A program made the translations under genes and the position numbers. A stretch of DNA of 64,000 nt from Agrobacterium tumefaciens str. B6 (GTDB taxonomy: Bacteria > Pseudomonadota > Alphaproteobacteria > Rhizobiales > Rhizobiaceae), in NCBI RefSeq assembly GCF_001541315.1, contig NZ_LMVK01000006.1:1-64000 (forward strand), in the 5' to 3' direction. The notes beneath the pieces are model-generated. The model saw nothing but the letters and a program-made list of their open reading frames with translations. It was not told where the DNA came from and did not search any database. Below are positions 36,185 to 45,397 of the stretch, piece after piece. How positions within the stretch are numbered: the stretch's first letter is position 1; the number at the start of each line of letters is the position of its first letter.

Positions 36185-36289
36185 TTGCGGCTCCCCGTTC
36201 ATCTAAAGATGAAAGCCTTATGGGCCGGGTCGCCGCCGCTTCACAAGCCGCGCTTCGGTTGACGCACTGTTTCCGATCGGCGAATGGGC

Positions 36290-37177
36290 TCAAAGGCGAT
36301 TGCGGAAAAACGGGTTCCAGCGCACGGTGCCGAGCCTTACCTTTTCGCGGATCATCGTCAGCAGACCCGATGCGGCGATGACGCTCAATCCCAGCACCGC
36401 CATGGCGTCAGGATATTCGTGGAAGAAGGCCATGCCGATCGCCACGGCCCAGAGGATTTGCGAATAATGCGACGGCGCGATCTGGCTCGCCGGCGCGATG
36501 CGGATTGCGACCAGAAGCGTGATCTGCCCCGTCGCCGTACAAAGTCCGATGAAGGCGAAGGCCAGAAGCTGGTGCAGGGTGGGCATGACAAAATCGGGGA
36601 TGGAGGCAATACCGTTGAAGGTGAGGCCATAGATCAGCAGCACGCCCATGATCGAAGTGCGCTTTTCCTTGCCCGCAAGCGAGCGGAGCAAAACGATGGT
36701 CATCGCCGCCAGGAAGGCGACACCGATGGCGGCGATATGCCCGAGTTCCAGCGTCTTGAAGCCCGGCCGCACAACCAGAATGACGCCGACGATGCCGGCC
36801 AGAACCGCCGCCCAGCGCCACGGGCCGATATTCCCCTTCAGCACGACGGCGGAAAGCACGGTCACGAAGAGCGGCGACAGGAAGATCAGCGCATAGGCTT
36901 CCGCCAGCGGAATGGTGGTGAAGGCATAGATGCCTAAAATACCGGCGAAGAGGCCGGAAATGGCGCGGCCGTGCACGGCGAAGGGCCGGCTCATGCGCCA
37001 GAATTCACGCCATCTTTCCTCGCGCGGCTTGCTGAAGAAGATGAAGATGCCGGAAAAGAGGATGCTGAAGAAGCCGATTTCGAAAACGCTGATCTGCGAT
37101 CCAAGCGACTTGATGGTGGCATCGCCCAAGGAAAAGGTCGCATAAGCGAACAGGCCGAGCAGAAAACCCTTTTGCAT
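36290..37177 (-). CDS. EamA/DMT-family permease
   Basis: The 295-residue integral membrane protein has ten predicted helices in two EamA repeats, the drug/metabolite transporter superfamily plan. The start at 37177 (MQKGFLLGLFAYATF) has GGGGA 8 bases upstream; the longest frame opens nine codons earlier. Substrate is not predictable from sequence. It is monocistronic, divergent from ugd. Confidence 0.82.
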   Translation of the reverse strand: MQKGFLLGLFAYATFSLGDATIKSLGSQISVFEIGFFSILFSGIFIFFSKPREERWREFWRMSRPFAVHGRAISGLFAGILGIYAFTTIPLAEAYALIFLSPLFVTVLSAVVLKGNIGPWRWAAVLAGIVGVILVVRPGFKTLELGHIAAIGVAFLAAMTIVLLRSLAGKEKRTSIMGVLLIYGLTFNGIASIPDFVMPTLHQLLAFAFIGLCTATGQITLLVAIRIAPASQIAPSHYSQILWAVAIGMAFFHEYPDAMAVLGLSVIAASGLLTMIREKVRLGTVRWNPFFRNRL

Positions 37178-37559
37178 TTGAACGTCCCCGAACACCGACC
37201 GCAAGGCAAAGCTTCCCCCGGCCGCGTGGAACGCGACCCGGACGCCCCTTTAAGGGACAGACAGTCTGGCAGATTTGATCCTCACCCTATGGCTAGACCC
37301 GGCTACCTATGAGTGCAAGCCGCAAAACAGGCAAAAATGCGCGATCTCACCGCATCAATGCAATCGGCTGCAAGGTGCGGCAAATTTGTCCCGCCACAGC
37401 CATCACATCACCGTCATGGAAAGAGGTTAGCCGGTGTTGATCGTGGCGCTTGGCGACGGGCATGAAGGCGGCTAAGTATGTCATGGTATTTTTCACCCGC
37501 CGATTTCCCCGGCCGGTGTCGCTGCGTTAACATGACCTCGCTAACCGAAAGGAAAAAGA
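37178..37559. other. 382-base divergent region between the DMT permease gene and ugd
   Basis: It holds the promoters of the permease and ugd genes. I see no gene, terminator, EcfG match or RNA gene. AAAGGA precedes the ugd ATG. Confidence 0.45.
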
Positions 37560-38876
37560 ATGCGGATTGTGATGATCGGTTCGGGTTATGTCGGCCTCGT
37601 GTCCGGCGCGTGTTTTGCAGATTTCGGCCATGACGTGGTCTGCGTCGACAAGATGCCGGAGAAGATCGAAGCCCTGAAAAACGGCCATATCCCGATCTTC
37701 GAGCCGGGTCTCGATGTCATCGTCGCCAACAACGCCAAGGCTGGCCGATTGAGCTTCACGACGGATCTTTCCGCTGCGGTCGCCAATGCCGAGGTCGTCT
37801 TCATCGCGGTCGGCACCCCCTCGCGGCGCGGCGATGGCCATGCCGATCTCGGTTATGTCTATGCGGCGGCGAAAGAGATCGCCCATGCACTCGACGGCTT
37901 CACCGTCATCGTCACCAAATCCACTGTTCCCGTCGGCACCGGTGACGAGGTGGAACGCATCATCCACGAGGAAAACCCCTCGGCCGATTTCGCCGTGGTC
38001 TCCAACCCGGAATTCCTGCGCGAAGGTGCCGCCATTGAGGATTTCAAGCGGCCGGACCGCATCGTCGTCGGCCTTTCGGATGAGCGCGCCCGCCCCGTCA
38101 TGACCGAGGTTTACCGCCCGCTTTATCTCAACCAGTCGCCGCTGCTCTTCACCACCAGACGTGCGTCCGAACTCATCAAATATGCCGCCAACGCCTTTCT
38201 GGCGATGAAGATCACCTTCATCAACGAGATGGCTGATCTGTGCGAAAAGGTCGGCGCCAATGTGCAGGACGTCTCGCGCGGCATCGGTCTCGATGGCCGC
38301 ATCGGCCCGAAATTCCTGCATGCCGGCCCCGGTTATGGCGGCTCCTGTTTCCCGAAGGACACGCTGGCGCTCGCCAAGACCGCGCAGGATTATGACGCCC
38401 CGGTGCGGCTGATCGAGACCACCATCGCCATCAACGACAACCGCAAGCGCGCCATGGGCCGCAAGGTCATCAACGCGATGGGCGGTGATGTGCGCGGCAA
38501 GAAGATCGCCGTGCTTGGCCTCACCTTCAAGCCGAATACCGACGACATGCGCGACAGCCCGGCAATCGCCATCATCCAGACCCTGCAGGACGGCGGTGCG
38601 AAAGTGGTCGGTTACGATCCGGAAGGCATGGCGAATGCCCGCCACCTGATGGAAGACATCGACTATGCGGACGGCCCCTACGAGGCAGCGGAAGACGCCG
38701 ACGCCGTGGTGATCGTGACGGAATGGAACCAGTTCCGCGCACTCGACCTGCCGCGCCTGAAGGCGATCATGAAAAGCCCTGTTCTGGTGGACCTGCGCAA
38801 TATCTACCGCACGGATGAAGTCGCCGCGCATGGCTTCATCTATGCCGCAGTCGGTCGTCCGCACGAAGGCGCGTAG
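37560..38876 (+). CDS. ugd: UDP-glucose 6-dehydrogenase
   Basis: Oxidises UDP-glucose to UDP-glucuronate with two NAD, supplying uronic acids to capsule, exopolysaccharide or LPS. The 438-residue protein has the N-terminal NAD motif GSGYVGLV, the central dehydrogenase domain with catalytic C263 in GYGGSCFPKDT, and the C-terminal UDP-binding domain (FKPNTDDMRDSP). The next gene uses its product. Rhizobia may call it rkpK. Confidence 0.95.
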   Translation: MRIVMIGSGYVGLVSGACFADFGHDVVCVDKMPEKIEALKNGHIPIFEPGLDVIVANNAKAGRLSFTTDLSAAVANAEVVFIAVGTPSRRGDGHADLGYVYAAAKEIAHALDGFTVIVTKSTVPVGTGDEVERIIHEENPSADFAVVSNPEFLREGAAIEDFKRPDRIVVGLSDERARPVMTEVYRPLYLNQSPLLFTTRRASELIKYAANAFLAMKITFINEMADLCEKVGANVQDVSRGIGLDGRIGPKFLHAGPGYGGSCFPKDTLALAKTAQDYDAPVRLIETTIAINDNRKRAMGRKVINAMGGDVRGKKIAVLGLTFKPNTDDMRDSPAIAIIQTLQDGGAKVVGYDPEGMANARHLMEDIDYADGPYEAAEDADAVVIVTEWNQFRALDLPRLKAIMKSPVLVDLRNIYRTDEVAAHGFIYAAVGRPHEGA

Positions 38877-38962
38877 AGGTTTCGTTTTTTCAATTTCATT
38901 AAAAGGTTTTCTGCGCTTCGGTCAGACCGAAAACGCACCAACGGATTCGGGATATAATCATC

Positions 38963-39985
38963 ATGCGTTATCTGGTTACCGGTACGGCTGGCTTCATCGG
39001 CTTTTACGTTGCGAAACGGCTGCTGGACGCCGGCCATTTCGTGACCGGCTTCGATGGCATGACGAAATATTACGATGTCAGCCTCAAGGAAAAACGCCAC
39101 GCCATTCTTTCCCGCTCCAACGGCTTCCGGGCCGAGATCGGCATGCTGGAAGATACGGATGCGCTGAAACGAGCCGCGGAGGCAGCGGAACCGGAAATCA
39201 TCATCCATCTCGCCGCCCAGGCGGGTGTCCGTTACAGCCTTGAAAATCCGCGCGCCTATATCGATTCCAATCTCATCGGCTCGTTCAACATGCTGGAGCT
39301 CGCCAGAAGCCTTGATGTCAAGCACCTGATGCTGGCATCGACCTCCTCCATCTACGGCGCCAACGAGAAAATCCCCTTCGCGGAAAGCGACAAGGCCGAC
39401 GAACCGATGACGCTTTACGCGGCCACCAAAAAATCGATGGAACTGATGGCGCACAGCTATGCCCATCTGCACAAGCTGCCCACCACCGCCTTCCGTTTCT
39501 TCACGGTCTATGGCCCGTGGGGACGGCCGGACATGGCGCCGATCAAATTCGTCGACGCCGTCTCCAACGGCAGAGCGATCGATATTTACGGGCAAGGCAA
39601 TATGAGCCGCGATTTCACCTATATCGATGACCTCGTGGAAGGCATCGTCCGGCTGAGCGCGGTCATCCCTTCCGAGGAAAACCGGGTCACGCAGGAAGGT
39701 GTCACCGACACGCTCTCGCACCATGCGCCGTTCCGCATCGTCAATATCGGCGGCGGCCAGCCGGTGGAGCTGATGCGCTTTGTCGAAACGGTGGAAAAGG
39801 CGGTCGGCAGGCCGGCTATCCGCAACATGCTGCCGATGCAGCAGGGCGATGTGCCCCGCACCTTCGCCTCGCCCGATCTTTTGAGAGCCCTGACCGGCTA
39901 CGTGCCGCAAACCCCGGTCGAGGAGGGCATCAAGGCCCTCGTCGCCTGGTATCGCGAGATGCACCCGGCCGAATTACGGGAATAA
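38963..39985 (+). CDS. lpsL: UDP-glucuronate 4-epimerase
   Basis: SDR epimerase converting UDP-glucuronate to UDP-galacturonate for LPS core or polysaccharide. The 340-residue protein has the NAD motif TGTAGFIG, catalytic pair Y152 and K156 (YAATK), and the [12 protein letters not shown] and RDFTYIDD segments typical of GalA-forming epimerases. It lies 86 bases after ugd, whose product it uses. It converges on the ATP-grasp gene with only two bases between stop codons. The symbol follows the Sinorhizobium gene. Confidence 0.88.
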   Translation: MRYLVTGTAGFIGFYVAKRLLDAGHFVTGFDGMTKYYDVSLKEKRHAILSRSNGFRAEIGMLEDTDALKRAAEAAEPEIIIHLAAQAGVRYSLENPRAYIDSNLIGSFNMLELARSLDVKHLMLASTSSIYGANEKIPFAESDKADEPMTLYAATKKSMELMAHSYAHLHKLPTTAFRFFTVYGPWGRPDMAPIKFVDAVSNGRAIDIYGQGNMSRDFTYIDDLVEGIVRLSAVIPSEENRVTQEGVTDTLSHHAPFRIVNIGGGQPVELMRFVETVEKAVGRPAIRNMLPMQQGDVPRTFASPDLLRALTGYVPQTPVEEGIKALVAWYREMHPAELRE

Positions 39986-39987
39986 GC

Positions 39988-41034
39988 TCACAGCGTCGCC
40001 AGCAGGCGGTTGGAGATGGTGCCGCCGGACGCGCTCTGCATGCTGATCTTGGTTTCCACGGCCTCGATGATCGTGTCGCTGAAATCCATCTCGGTGAGAT
40101 CGCGGATATTGGAAAGGCCGCCCGGCGAAAACACGTTTACTTCCAGTATCTTGTCACCGACAATGTCGAGCCCGACGAGGAACATACCGTCCTCCACGAG
40201 CTTCGGCCGCACCATCTCGGCAAGCGCCACGATTTCATCCGTCACCTTCACCGCCTCGGCGGTGCCTTTGGCATGGATGTTGGAGCGCAGGTCGCCCTTG
40301 GCCGGTACGCGGCGAAGGGCGGCATATTTGCCGTCACGCATCAACGGTCGGCCATTCATCATGAAGAAGCGGATATCACCATCCTTCGCAGCCGGCAGAT
40401 AGGCCTGCGCGATCAGATAACCCTCAAGGCTGACCGCTTCGAAAATCTGGTTGAGATTGGCCTCCTTGCTGGAGCCGATCTTGAAGACGTTCTTACCGCC
40501 GGAACCCTGCAGCGGCTTGACGATGACGCCCTTGGGGTGGCCATCGGCAAAGGCGCGTATTTCATCGACATTGCGCGAGATGATCGTGGTGGGGCGGACG
40601 ATTTCAGGAAAGCTCTGGAAATAGAGCTTGTTTTGCGCCAGCGCCAAGCCTTCTGGATCATTCAGCACCACGACGCCGCGCTGTTCTGCAAGCCGCCCGA
40701 ACAGGATGCCGGCATGCACCGCCCACGGTCGCGTTGTCTGGTCGAGCGAGGGGTCGTTGCGCAGCATCAGCGCATCGATTTCCTCCACATCCATGGTGCG
40801 CCGCTCCAGCGCCTTGTCCTGAAGGGCGGCATGGAAGCCTTCCGATTTCTTGTATTTTGTCTTCGGCAATACGGTGGCATGGATGGTCAGGCTGTCATCC
40901 GCGCGCAGGGTAAAATCCCCTGGTGTCAGATAGACCACCTCATGGCCGCGATTGAGTGCCGCCATGGCAAGCAGGCCGGTCGCGTAGTTCGGCCCCTCGG
41001 TTTCGATGGAATTGACGAAAAATGCGATACGCAT
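39988..41034 (-). CDS. GshB-like ATP-grasp ligase
   Basis: The 348-residue ATP-grasp enzyme resembles glutathione synthetase, which joins a peptide carboxylate to an amino acid with ATP. The ATP-grasp elements VIVKPLQGSGGKNVFKI (about 155-171), DIRFFMMNGRPL and the metal-binding LEVNVFSPGG are present. I use the start at 41034 (MRIAFFVNSIE), with AGGAGG 6 bases upstream, 35 codons inside the longest frame. It is the third gene of an operon with an N-formylglutamate amidohydrolase and a DUF1704 peptidase, 10 bases after the latter. That context suggests a dedicated amide-forming step rather than ordinary glutathione synthesis. The substrate is unknown. Confidence 0.8.
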   Translation of the reverse strand: MRIAFFVNSIETEGPNYATGLLAMAALNRGHEVVYLTPGDFTLRADDSLTIHATVLPKTKYKKSEGFHAALQDKALERRTMDVEEIDALMLRNDPSLDQTTRPWAVHAGILFGRLAEQRGVVVLNDPEGLALAQNKLYFQSFPEIVRPTTIISRNVDEIRAFADGHPKGVIVKPLQGSGGKNVFKIGSSKEANLNQIFEAVSLEGYLIAQAYLPAAKDGDIRFFMMNGRPLMRDGKYAALRRVPAKGDLRSNIHAKGTAEAVKVTDEIVALAEMVRPKLVEDGMFLVGLDIVGDKILEVNVFSPGGLSNIRDLTEMDFSDTIIEAVETKISMQSASGGTISNRLLATL

Positions 41035-41044
41035 GAAGCCCCTC

Positions 41045-42922
41045 CTATAAAGTCGCCAGTTCGGCAATGGATAATCCCGCCCGTATTTTTTCCAGCCGCT
41101 CATTGGCCTTGGCGGGCAGCAGAAATGCGGGTCGGACACCCGGCGGACGAAGCAGGCCGCGCAGGGCGAGCTCCTGCATGACAGGAAAATGGGCGGCGGC
41201 GATCTTGCCCATCCAGAACGGATCGAGCGCGCCGCCCCTGCGCAGATGGTCCATCACCTCGGCCAACCCGCGCAGATAAATCGCATCCTTGGAGAGACCC
41301 CCGCCGCGATAGATGCGCAGCACCATGTTGAAGGCCGCGGCCTCGTCGAAACCGTGTTCGCGGGTCATGATGCGGAAAGTGTCCACGAAAGACGCACCAT
41401 CCAGCATGGCGGCGCAGCCGACGACGCGGCCGGCGATCAGCCGCAGGCGCTCGCGCGTCATGCCGCCGGCCAGATGTTCCGCCAGCACCGCCAGCCCTTC
41501 CTGCACGCCCTCATAACCGGAAAGGCCGGTGCGGAAGAGCCGCAGCCCCTGAAACGAGCCGTTGAAATAGGTAAGAAGATGCACACCGATCTCATGCGAC
41601 AGGAGCGCCTCGACACGGCGCTGTTCCATGACAGTATGGCGGGAGATCAAGAGCTTCTCGCCCGTCACCATCAGGCCGGGTGGCAGGTCATCACGGATTT
41701 CGACGCGGGCCTTGAATTCCGGCTCCTCGCCCAGATAGGTCTCGACCATTTCGCGCGACTTCCTGGCGACCACGTAACAATCCACCATGGCGATTTCGCC
41801 GCTTTCTTGCCTGTGCGGGCAATCCTCAAGCACGCGAAGCGCCAGCGTCAGAAGAGCGGGTTCGACGGCACCATAGAGGGCGCGTGAAAAATCGGTGAAG
41901 GTGCGATGATGCAGGCTCGCCAGCATCGTCAGCTGCAGATCGATCTCCCGCTGTTTCTCCCGGTAGAGATGATAGAGCACCGGGTCTTCAAGATGGTCGA
42001 AGACGACGGAATAGAGCTTGCGCTTCTGCTCCTCCACATCCACGCCCAGCGGCCGGTAAAGCAGGCGCGGCGCGTACTGGAAGCTGCCATCGCGAAATTC
42101 CTCGAACGCCCGGCGCGCATTGATGGGCGTGACGGAGAGAAGAAAATCGAAGGAGGAGACAATCTCGTCGATCGACCGGTCGGCACGTTTGACCGCATCG
42201 ACAAAGGCCTTGCGGCCAAGCGCCCGGTGACTGGTGACCTTCAGCGCATCCATGCCTGAGGAAAAGGACGAAAAGGCCTGCAGACCGGCATCGAAGAGAT
42301 CGGCAATCATCGTCTCGCGCAGACCGGGATAATCCGCACCGGATTCCGGCTGGCGATAGATCGGCGCGAAGCGCACGCTGATGCAGGGAAAATCCAGTCC
42401 GGCATTCTGAAACCGCAGGACCGGGTCAGCTTCCGGCTCCGGCCGGGTGATGCGCGGCGTGCGAAAGCGCACTTCGGCATCACAGACCGCCTTGATGAAG
42501 ACCCGACGCGCTTTCTGGGTTTCCGGTTCTGACGTCGCGGAGACCGAAACCTCATAATGCGGCAGGAAGGGAGAGTCGTCGGCGAGCAGGATGTCGTGTT
42601 CAAGCTCGCCAATATCGAGAACAATAAAGGCGCCGAAACGCTCGCGCATCACCGCGCCGACCGCCTCGATCAGCGGCGCGGCCTCCTGAATGTTCGAAGC
42701 GATGAGATAGGAGGCATGGGCGGCGGCGATGTCGCGCGCGGCGACATCTTTCGTGCCGCCCGTCAGATGCAGACAGAGGAACGGCAGCGGCCGGTCGATG
42801 TGCAAACGGCCGTCTTTTCCGACATCGCGGCGGATGGCCTTGCCGGCTTCCAGGCATGACACGACGTCGTCGACCAGATCGGCGATGGGGGAAGGCGCGC
42901 TGCAGACGGATGAGAGGTTCAT
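41045..42922 (-). CDS. DUF1704 / QEGLA-motif metallopeptidase-like protein
   Basis: The 625-residue protein belongs to the family annotated as flavohemoglobin expression-modulating QEGLA motif protein. It shows HEIGVH with H443, E444 and H448, then the QEGLA motif at 474-478, the zinc-peptidase pattern shared with the human MATCAP carboxypeptidases that remove terminal residues from tubulin. A carboxypeptidase-type activity is therefore likely; the bacterial substrate is unknown. The start at 42922 overlaps the stop of the preceding amidohydrolase (ATGA), with GAGGG upstream. It is operon-linked to an ATP-grasp ligase, suggesting a make-and-trim pathway. Confidence 0.82.
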   Translation of the reverse strand: MNLSSVCSAPSPIADLVDDVVSCLEAGKAIRRDVGKDGRLHIDRPLPFLCLHLTGGTKDVAARDIAAAHASYLIASNIQEAAPLIEAVGAVMRERFGAFIVLDIGELEHDILLADDSPFLPHYEVSVSATSEPETQKARRVFIKAVCDAEVRFRTPRITRPEPEADPVLRFQNAGLDFPCISVRFAPIYRQPESGADYPGLRETMIADLFDAGLQAFSSFSSGMDALKVTSHRALGRKAFVDAVKRADRSIDEIVSSFDFLLSVTPINARRAFEEFRDGSFQYAPRLLYRPLGVDVEEQKRKLYSVVFDHLEDPVLYHLYREKQREIDLQLTMLASLHHRTFTDFSRALYGAVEPALLTLALRVLEDCPHRQESGEIAMVDCYVVARKSREMVETYLGEEPEFKARVEIRDDLPPGLMVTGEKLLISRHTVMEQRRVEALLSHEIGVHLLTYFNGSFQGLRLFRTGLSGYEGVQEGLAVLAEHLAGGMTRERLRLIAGRVVGCAAMLDGASFVDTFRIMTREHGFDEAAAFNMVLRIYRGGGLSKDAIYLRGLAEVMDHLRRGGALDPFWMGKIAAAHFPVMQELALRGLLRPPGVRPAFLLPAKANERLEKIRAGLSIAELATL

Positions 42923-43749
42923 CGCCGCGCCCTCAGACATTCTTCAAGAACCGGCTGGAGCGTTGCGATCGCTTCGCGAATATCCGCCACCACGCGCGCA
43001 TCCGGCTTTCCCGTCCACTCGTCCATGAAGAATTTCTTGAACTCGATTGCGATGGCGCAGCCATTTTCGGCGAAACGCTCGTGGATGAAGCGCGTCTGCT
43101 CGCCCTTGCCCTGAAACGCCACATTCTCGCGAACATCGAGACGGCGTCCGCCGATGGTCGCAGACGCAAAATGATGACCGACCGCGCTGACGACATCACC
43201 CCAGCGGCTACGATCCATGGAAAAGGTGCCGATGTTGATATCGGGTGCTTCCGCCTGCGCCGTCGCCGGTGCGTCGGCGCCCTGGCGGCGATGATTGTAA
43301 CTGTGCACATCCAGCACCACGAAAGCACCATGCCGTCGCTCGAGCGTTGAGAGAACGGTTTCAAGCATCGCGTAATAATCAGCGTGGAAATCGAGCGATT
43401 GCCGGCTGGCCTGTTCCGGCAGCGTCTGGTTCCAGACCTCCAGCCCCCAGGATTGTTCCGGCTTCAGATAGATCGCCTCATCGGTGGCGCGATTGAGATC
43501 GACTTCAAAACGGGAATGGTGAACGACGATCCGGTTCGTCAATCCGGCGACCATCTCGCCGGTAAAGGGATCCTCCTCTCTCAGCCGCTTTTCCGGCGAA
43601 AGAGCCATCAGATCGGCTATATCCATGCGGATGAAATGACCGTCATGGATGGCCGTGCCGATAACGGGCGAATTGCCGAAATCGACCGACCAGAAGCCCC
43701 TGTTTTCGTTGTTACCCCGGTATTCGCCGTCACTCTGTGTGGCTGCCAT
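42919..43749 (-). CDS. N-formylglutamate amidohydrolase family protein
   Basis: The 276-residue zinc-dependent hydrolase of the N-formylglutamate amidohydrolase (HutG-like) family would cleave an N-acylated or N-formylated amino acid. Family features include the VVHHSRFEVDLNRA segment (near residue 75) and the LDVHSYNHR metal-binding segment (near 143). No other hut gene is nearby, so histidine breakdown is unlikely. First gene of the operon; the start at 43749 has GGGAGG 4 bases upstream. Translational overlap with the DUF1704 gene argues for a shared pathway. Confidence 0.83.
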   Translation of the reverse strand: MAATQSDGEYRGNNENRGFWSVDFGNSPVIGTAIHDGHFIRMDIADLMALSPEKRLREEDPFTGEMVAGLTNRIVVHHSRFEVDLNRATDEAIYLKPEQSWGLEVWNQTLPEQASRQSLDFHADYYAMLETVLSTLERRHGAFVVLDVHSYNHRRQGADAPATAQAEAPDINIGTFSMDRSRWGDVVSAVGHHFASATIGGRRLDVRENVAFQGKGEQTRFIHERFAENGCAIAIEFKKFFMDEWTGKPDARVVADIREAIATLQPVLEECLRARR

Positions 43750-43858
43750 GCTGCCTCCCTGCATCGGGGATAAAACAACACGACATGTCCGTTTGTTCCG
43801 GTAAAAAATTGCGCACTATTCATTTGTGCCTGGCAATGATGCCGCCCGAAAAAACTGC

Positions 43859-43883
43859 GGAACCATCCTTTAAAGCTCACGTT
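43859..43883 (+). promoter_or_regulatory. EcfG-type stress promoter of the 73-aa/DJ-1/PPC operon
   Basis: GGAAC at 43859-43863, 16 bases, and CGTT at 43880-43883 is an exact match. It drives rightward transcription toward the ATG at 44041, leaving a leader of about 150 bases. Confidence 0.75.
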
Positions 43884-44040
43884 GTTCCAGCAGGAGGGCC
43901 GCCGTGTCAAACGGACACGATGGTGCCGAAGAACACCGGGATTTTTCCGTTTTCTCCCGGTGGCCAACGAAATGGCAGCCGAGCTTCTTACCCATCCGGC
44001 GCCCCTCCGTTCCCGTTTTCCACGCACAAGGAGCTGCGAC

Positions 44041-44262
44041 ATGGAAAAGACCGAAACACGCAAACTTGCGGAAGAATATCTGCGGCTCGGCGGCACCCGC
44101 AAGGTCATGATCGACGACAACAAGACCTTCGTGCGCCAATGGAAAGCCGAACCGGCGGAAGCCGAGCGATTTTGGCAAACCAACATCGAAAATCTCGATG
44201 AGAAGCGCCTCAAGGACGTGGAATTCTTCCTCCCCTCCATGAATTCCGACAAGGACGACTGA
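44041..44262 (+). CDS. Small conserved-looking 73-aa stress protein
   Basis: A charged, mostly helical 73-residue protein without membrane segment or recognisable domain. AAGGAG lies 7 bases before the ATG at 44041; the frame is open further upstream but without a binding site. It is the first gene after an exact EcfG promoter and is followed 18 bases on by a DJ-1/PfpI gene. Its function is unknown; context says stress response. Confidence 0.75.
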   Translation: MEKTETRKLAEEYLRLGGTRKVMIDDNKTFVRQWKAEPAEAERFWQTNIENLDEKRLKDVEFFLPSMNSDKDD

Positions 44263-44280
44263 ACCCAGAAGGAGACAGAT

Positions 44281-44841
44281 ATGACTGCCATCAACGCCGC
44301 AAAAATCCTCATTCTCGCAACGGACGGATACGAACGTTCCGAGCTGCGGGTGCCGTATGACCAGTTGAAGGCCAAGGGTGCGGACGTGAAGATCGCCTCC
44401 ATCAAGGAGGGCGAAATCAAGAGCTGGGATAAGAAGAACTGGGGCGACAGCATCACCGTCGATCTCTCGGCCAAGACCGTAAAAACCGAAGATTTTGACG
44501 CACTGGTTCTTCCCGGTGGCCAGATCAACCCGGATATTCTGCGCCATGACGAGGATGCGATACGGGTGGTTCGCGATTTCGTCAAATCGGGCAAGGTGGT
44601 TGCCGCCATCTGCCATGCGCCGTGGCTGCTTGTCGAAGCGGACGCCCTGCGCGGCCGCGACGCCACTTCCTATTGGTCGATCAAGACCGACCTCAAGAAT
44701 GCCGGCGCCAACTGGAAGGATGAAAAGGTGGTAACGGACAAGGGTATCATCACCTCCCGCAGCCCTGACGATCTCGATGCCTTCGTCGCCAAGATCGTGG
44801 AAGAGATTGAGGAAGGCCGTCACGAACGTCGCGCCGCTTAA
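44281..44841 (+). CDS. DJ-1/PfpI family protein
   Basis: The 186-residue class I amidotransferase-like protein has the nucleophile C111 in AICHAPW and the upstream acidic residue (E, in YERSELRVP) usual for PfpI/YhbO proteins. Members act as proteases, chaperones or deglycases under oxidative and carbonyl stress. AGGAGA precedes the ATG. It is in an operon headed by an EcfG promoter. Which activity it has cannot be decided from sequence. Confidence 0.87.
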   Translation: MTAINAAKILILATDGYERSELRVPYDQLKAKGADVKIASIKEGEIKSWDKKNWGDSITVDLSAKTVKTEDFDALVLPGGQINPDILRHDEDAIRVVRDFVKSGKVVAAICHAPWLLVEADALRGRDATSYWSIKTDLKNAGANWKDEKVVTDKGIITSRSPDDLDAFVAKIVEEIEEGRHERRAA

Positions 44842-44902
44842 GACACGAACGACATTCCCGTGCCGCCGGTTTCCGGCGGCACTTTTATTTTGGAGGAAGA
44901 AT

Positions 44903-45343
44903 ATGAAAAGCAGATTGCTGGCAAGCGGCGCGGAGCGCACCTTCATCCTCGTCATCGATCCCGAGGAAGAAGCCTTCGAGGCCATCAGGCGTTTTGCCAG
45001 GGCCGAGAACATCAACGCCGCCTCTGTCACCGCGATCGGCGCCTTCGCCACGGCAACGCTCGCCTTTTTTGATCTGTCCACGCAGGACTACAAGGAAATA
45101 CCGGTCACCGAACAGAGCGAGGTCCTGAGCCTGCTTGGCGACATTACGCTTGACGAGAACGACACGCCCAATCCGCACCTGCATGTGGTTCTGGGTTTTG
45201 CCGACGGGTCCACAAAAGGCGGCCATTTTCTGAAGGGCGTGGTTCGTCCCACTCTGGAAGTCGTCATTCGCGAAACGCCCGCAGAATTGCGGCGCAGCTA
45301 TAACAGGGAATTCGGCATCGCCCTTATTGACCCTGCGAAATAA
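44903..45343 (+). CDS. PPC/DUF296 domain protein
   Basis: The 146-residue protein is a single PPC (DUF296) domain, the fold found in plant AT-hook proteins and free-standing in bacteria. It keeps the PHLHVVLGFADGS segment with the conserved histidines that bind zinc in structures, near residues 94-98. GGAGG lies 7 bases before the ATG at 44903. It probably belongs to the same stress operon as the DJ-1 gene 61 bases upstream. Biological role unknown. Confidence 0.83.
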   Translation: MKSRLLASGAERTFILVIDPEEEAFEAIRRFARAENINAASVTAIGAFATATLAFFDLSTQDYKEIPVTEQSEVLSLLGDITLDENDTPNPHLHVVLGFADGSTKGGHFLKGVVRPTLEVVIRETPAELRRSYNREFGIALIDPAK

Positions 45344-45350
45344 ACCCAAC

Positions 45351-45375
45351 GGAACCGGAAAAACGCCATTGCGTT
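45351..45375 (+). promoter_or_regulatory. EcfG-type stress promoter of the TIGR02587 operon
   Basis: GGAAC at 45351-45355, 16 bases, and CGTT at 45372-45375 match exactly, 22 bases before the ATG at 45398. Confidence 0.82.
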
Positions 45376-45397
45376 ATCCTCCGCACAAGGGGACGGC

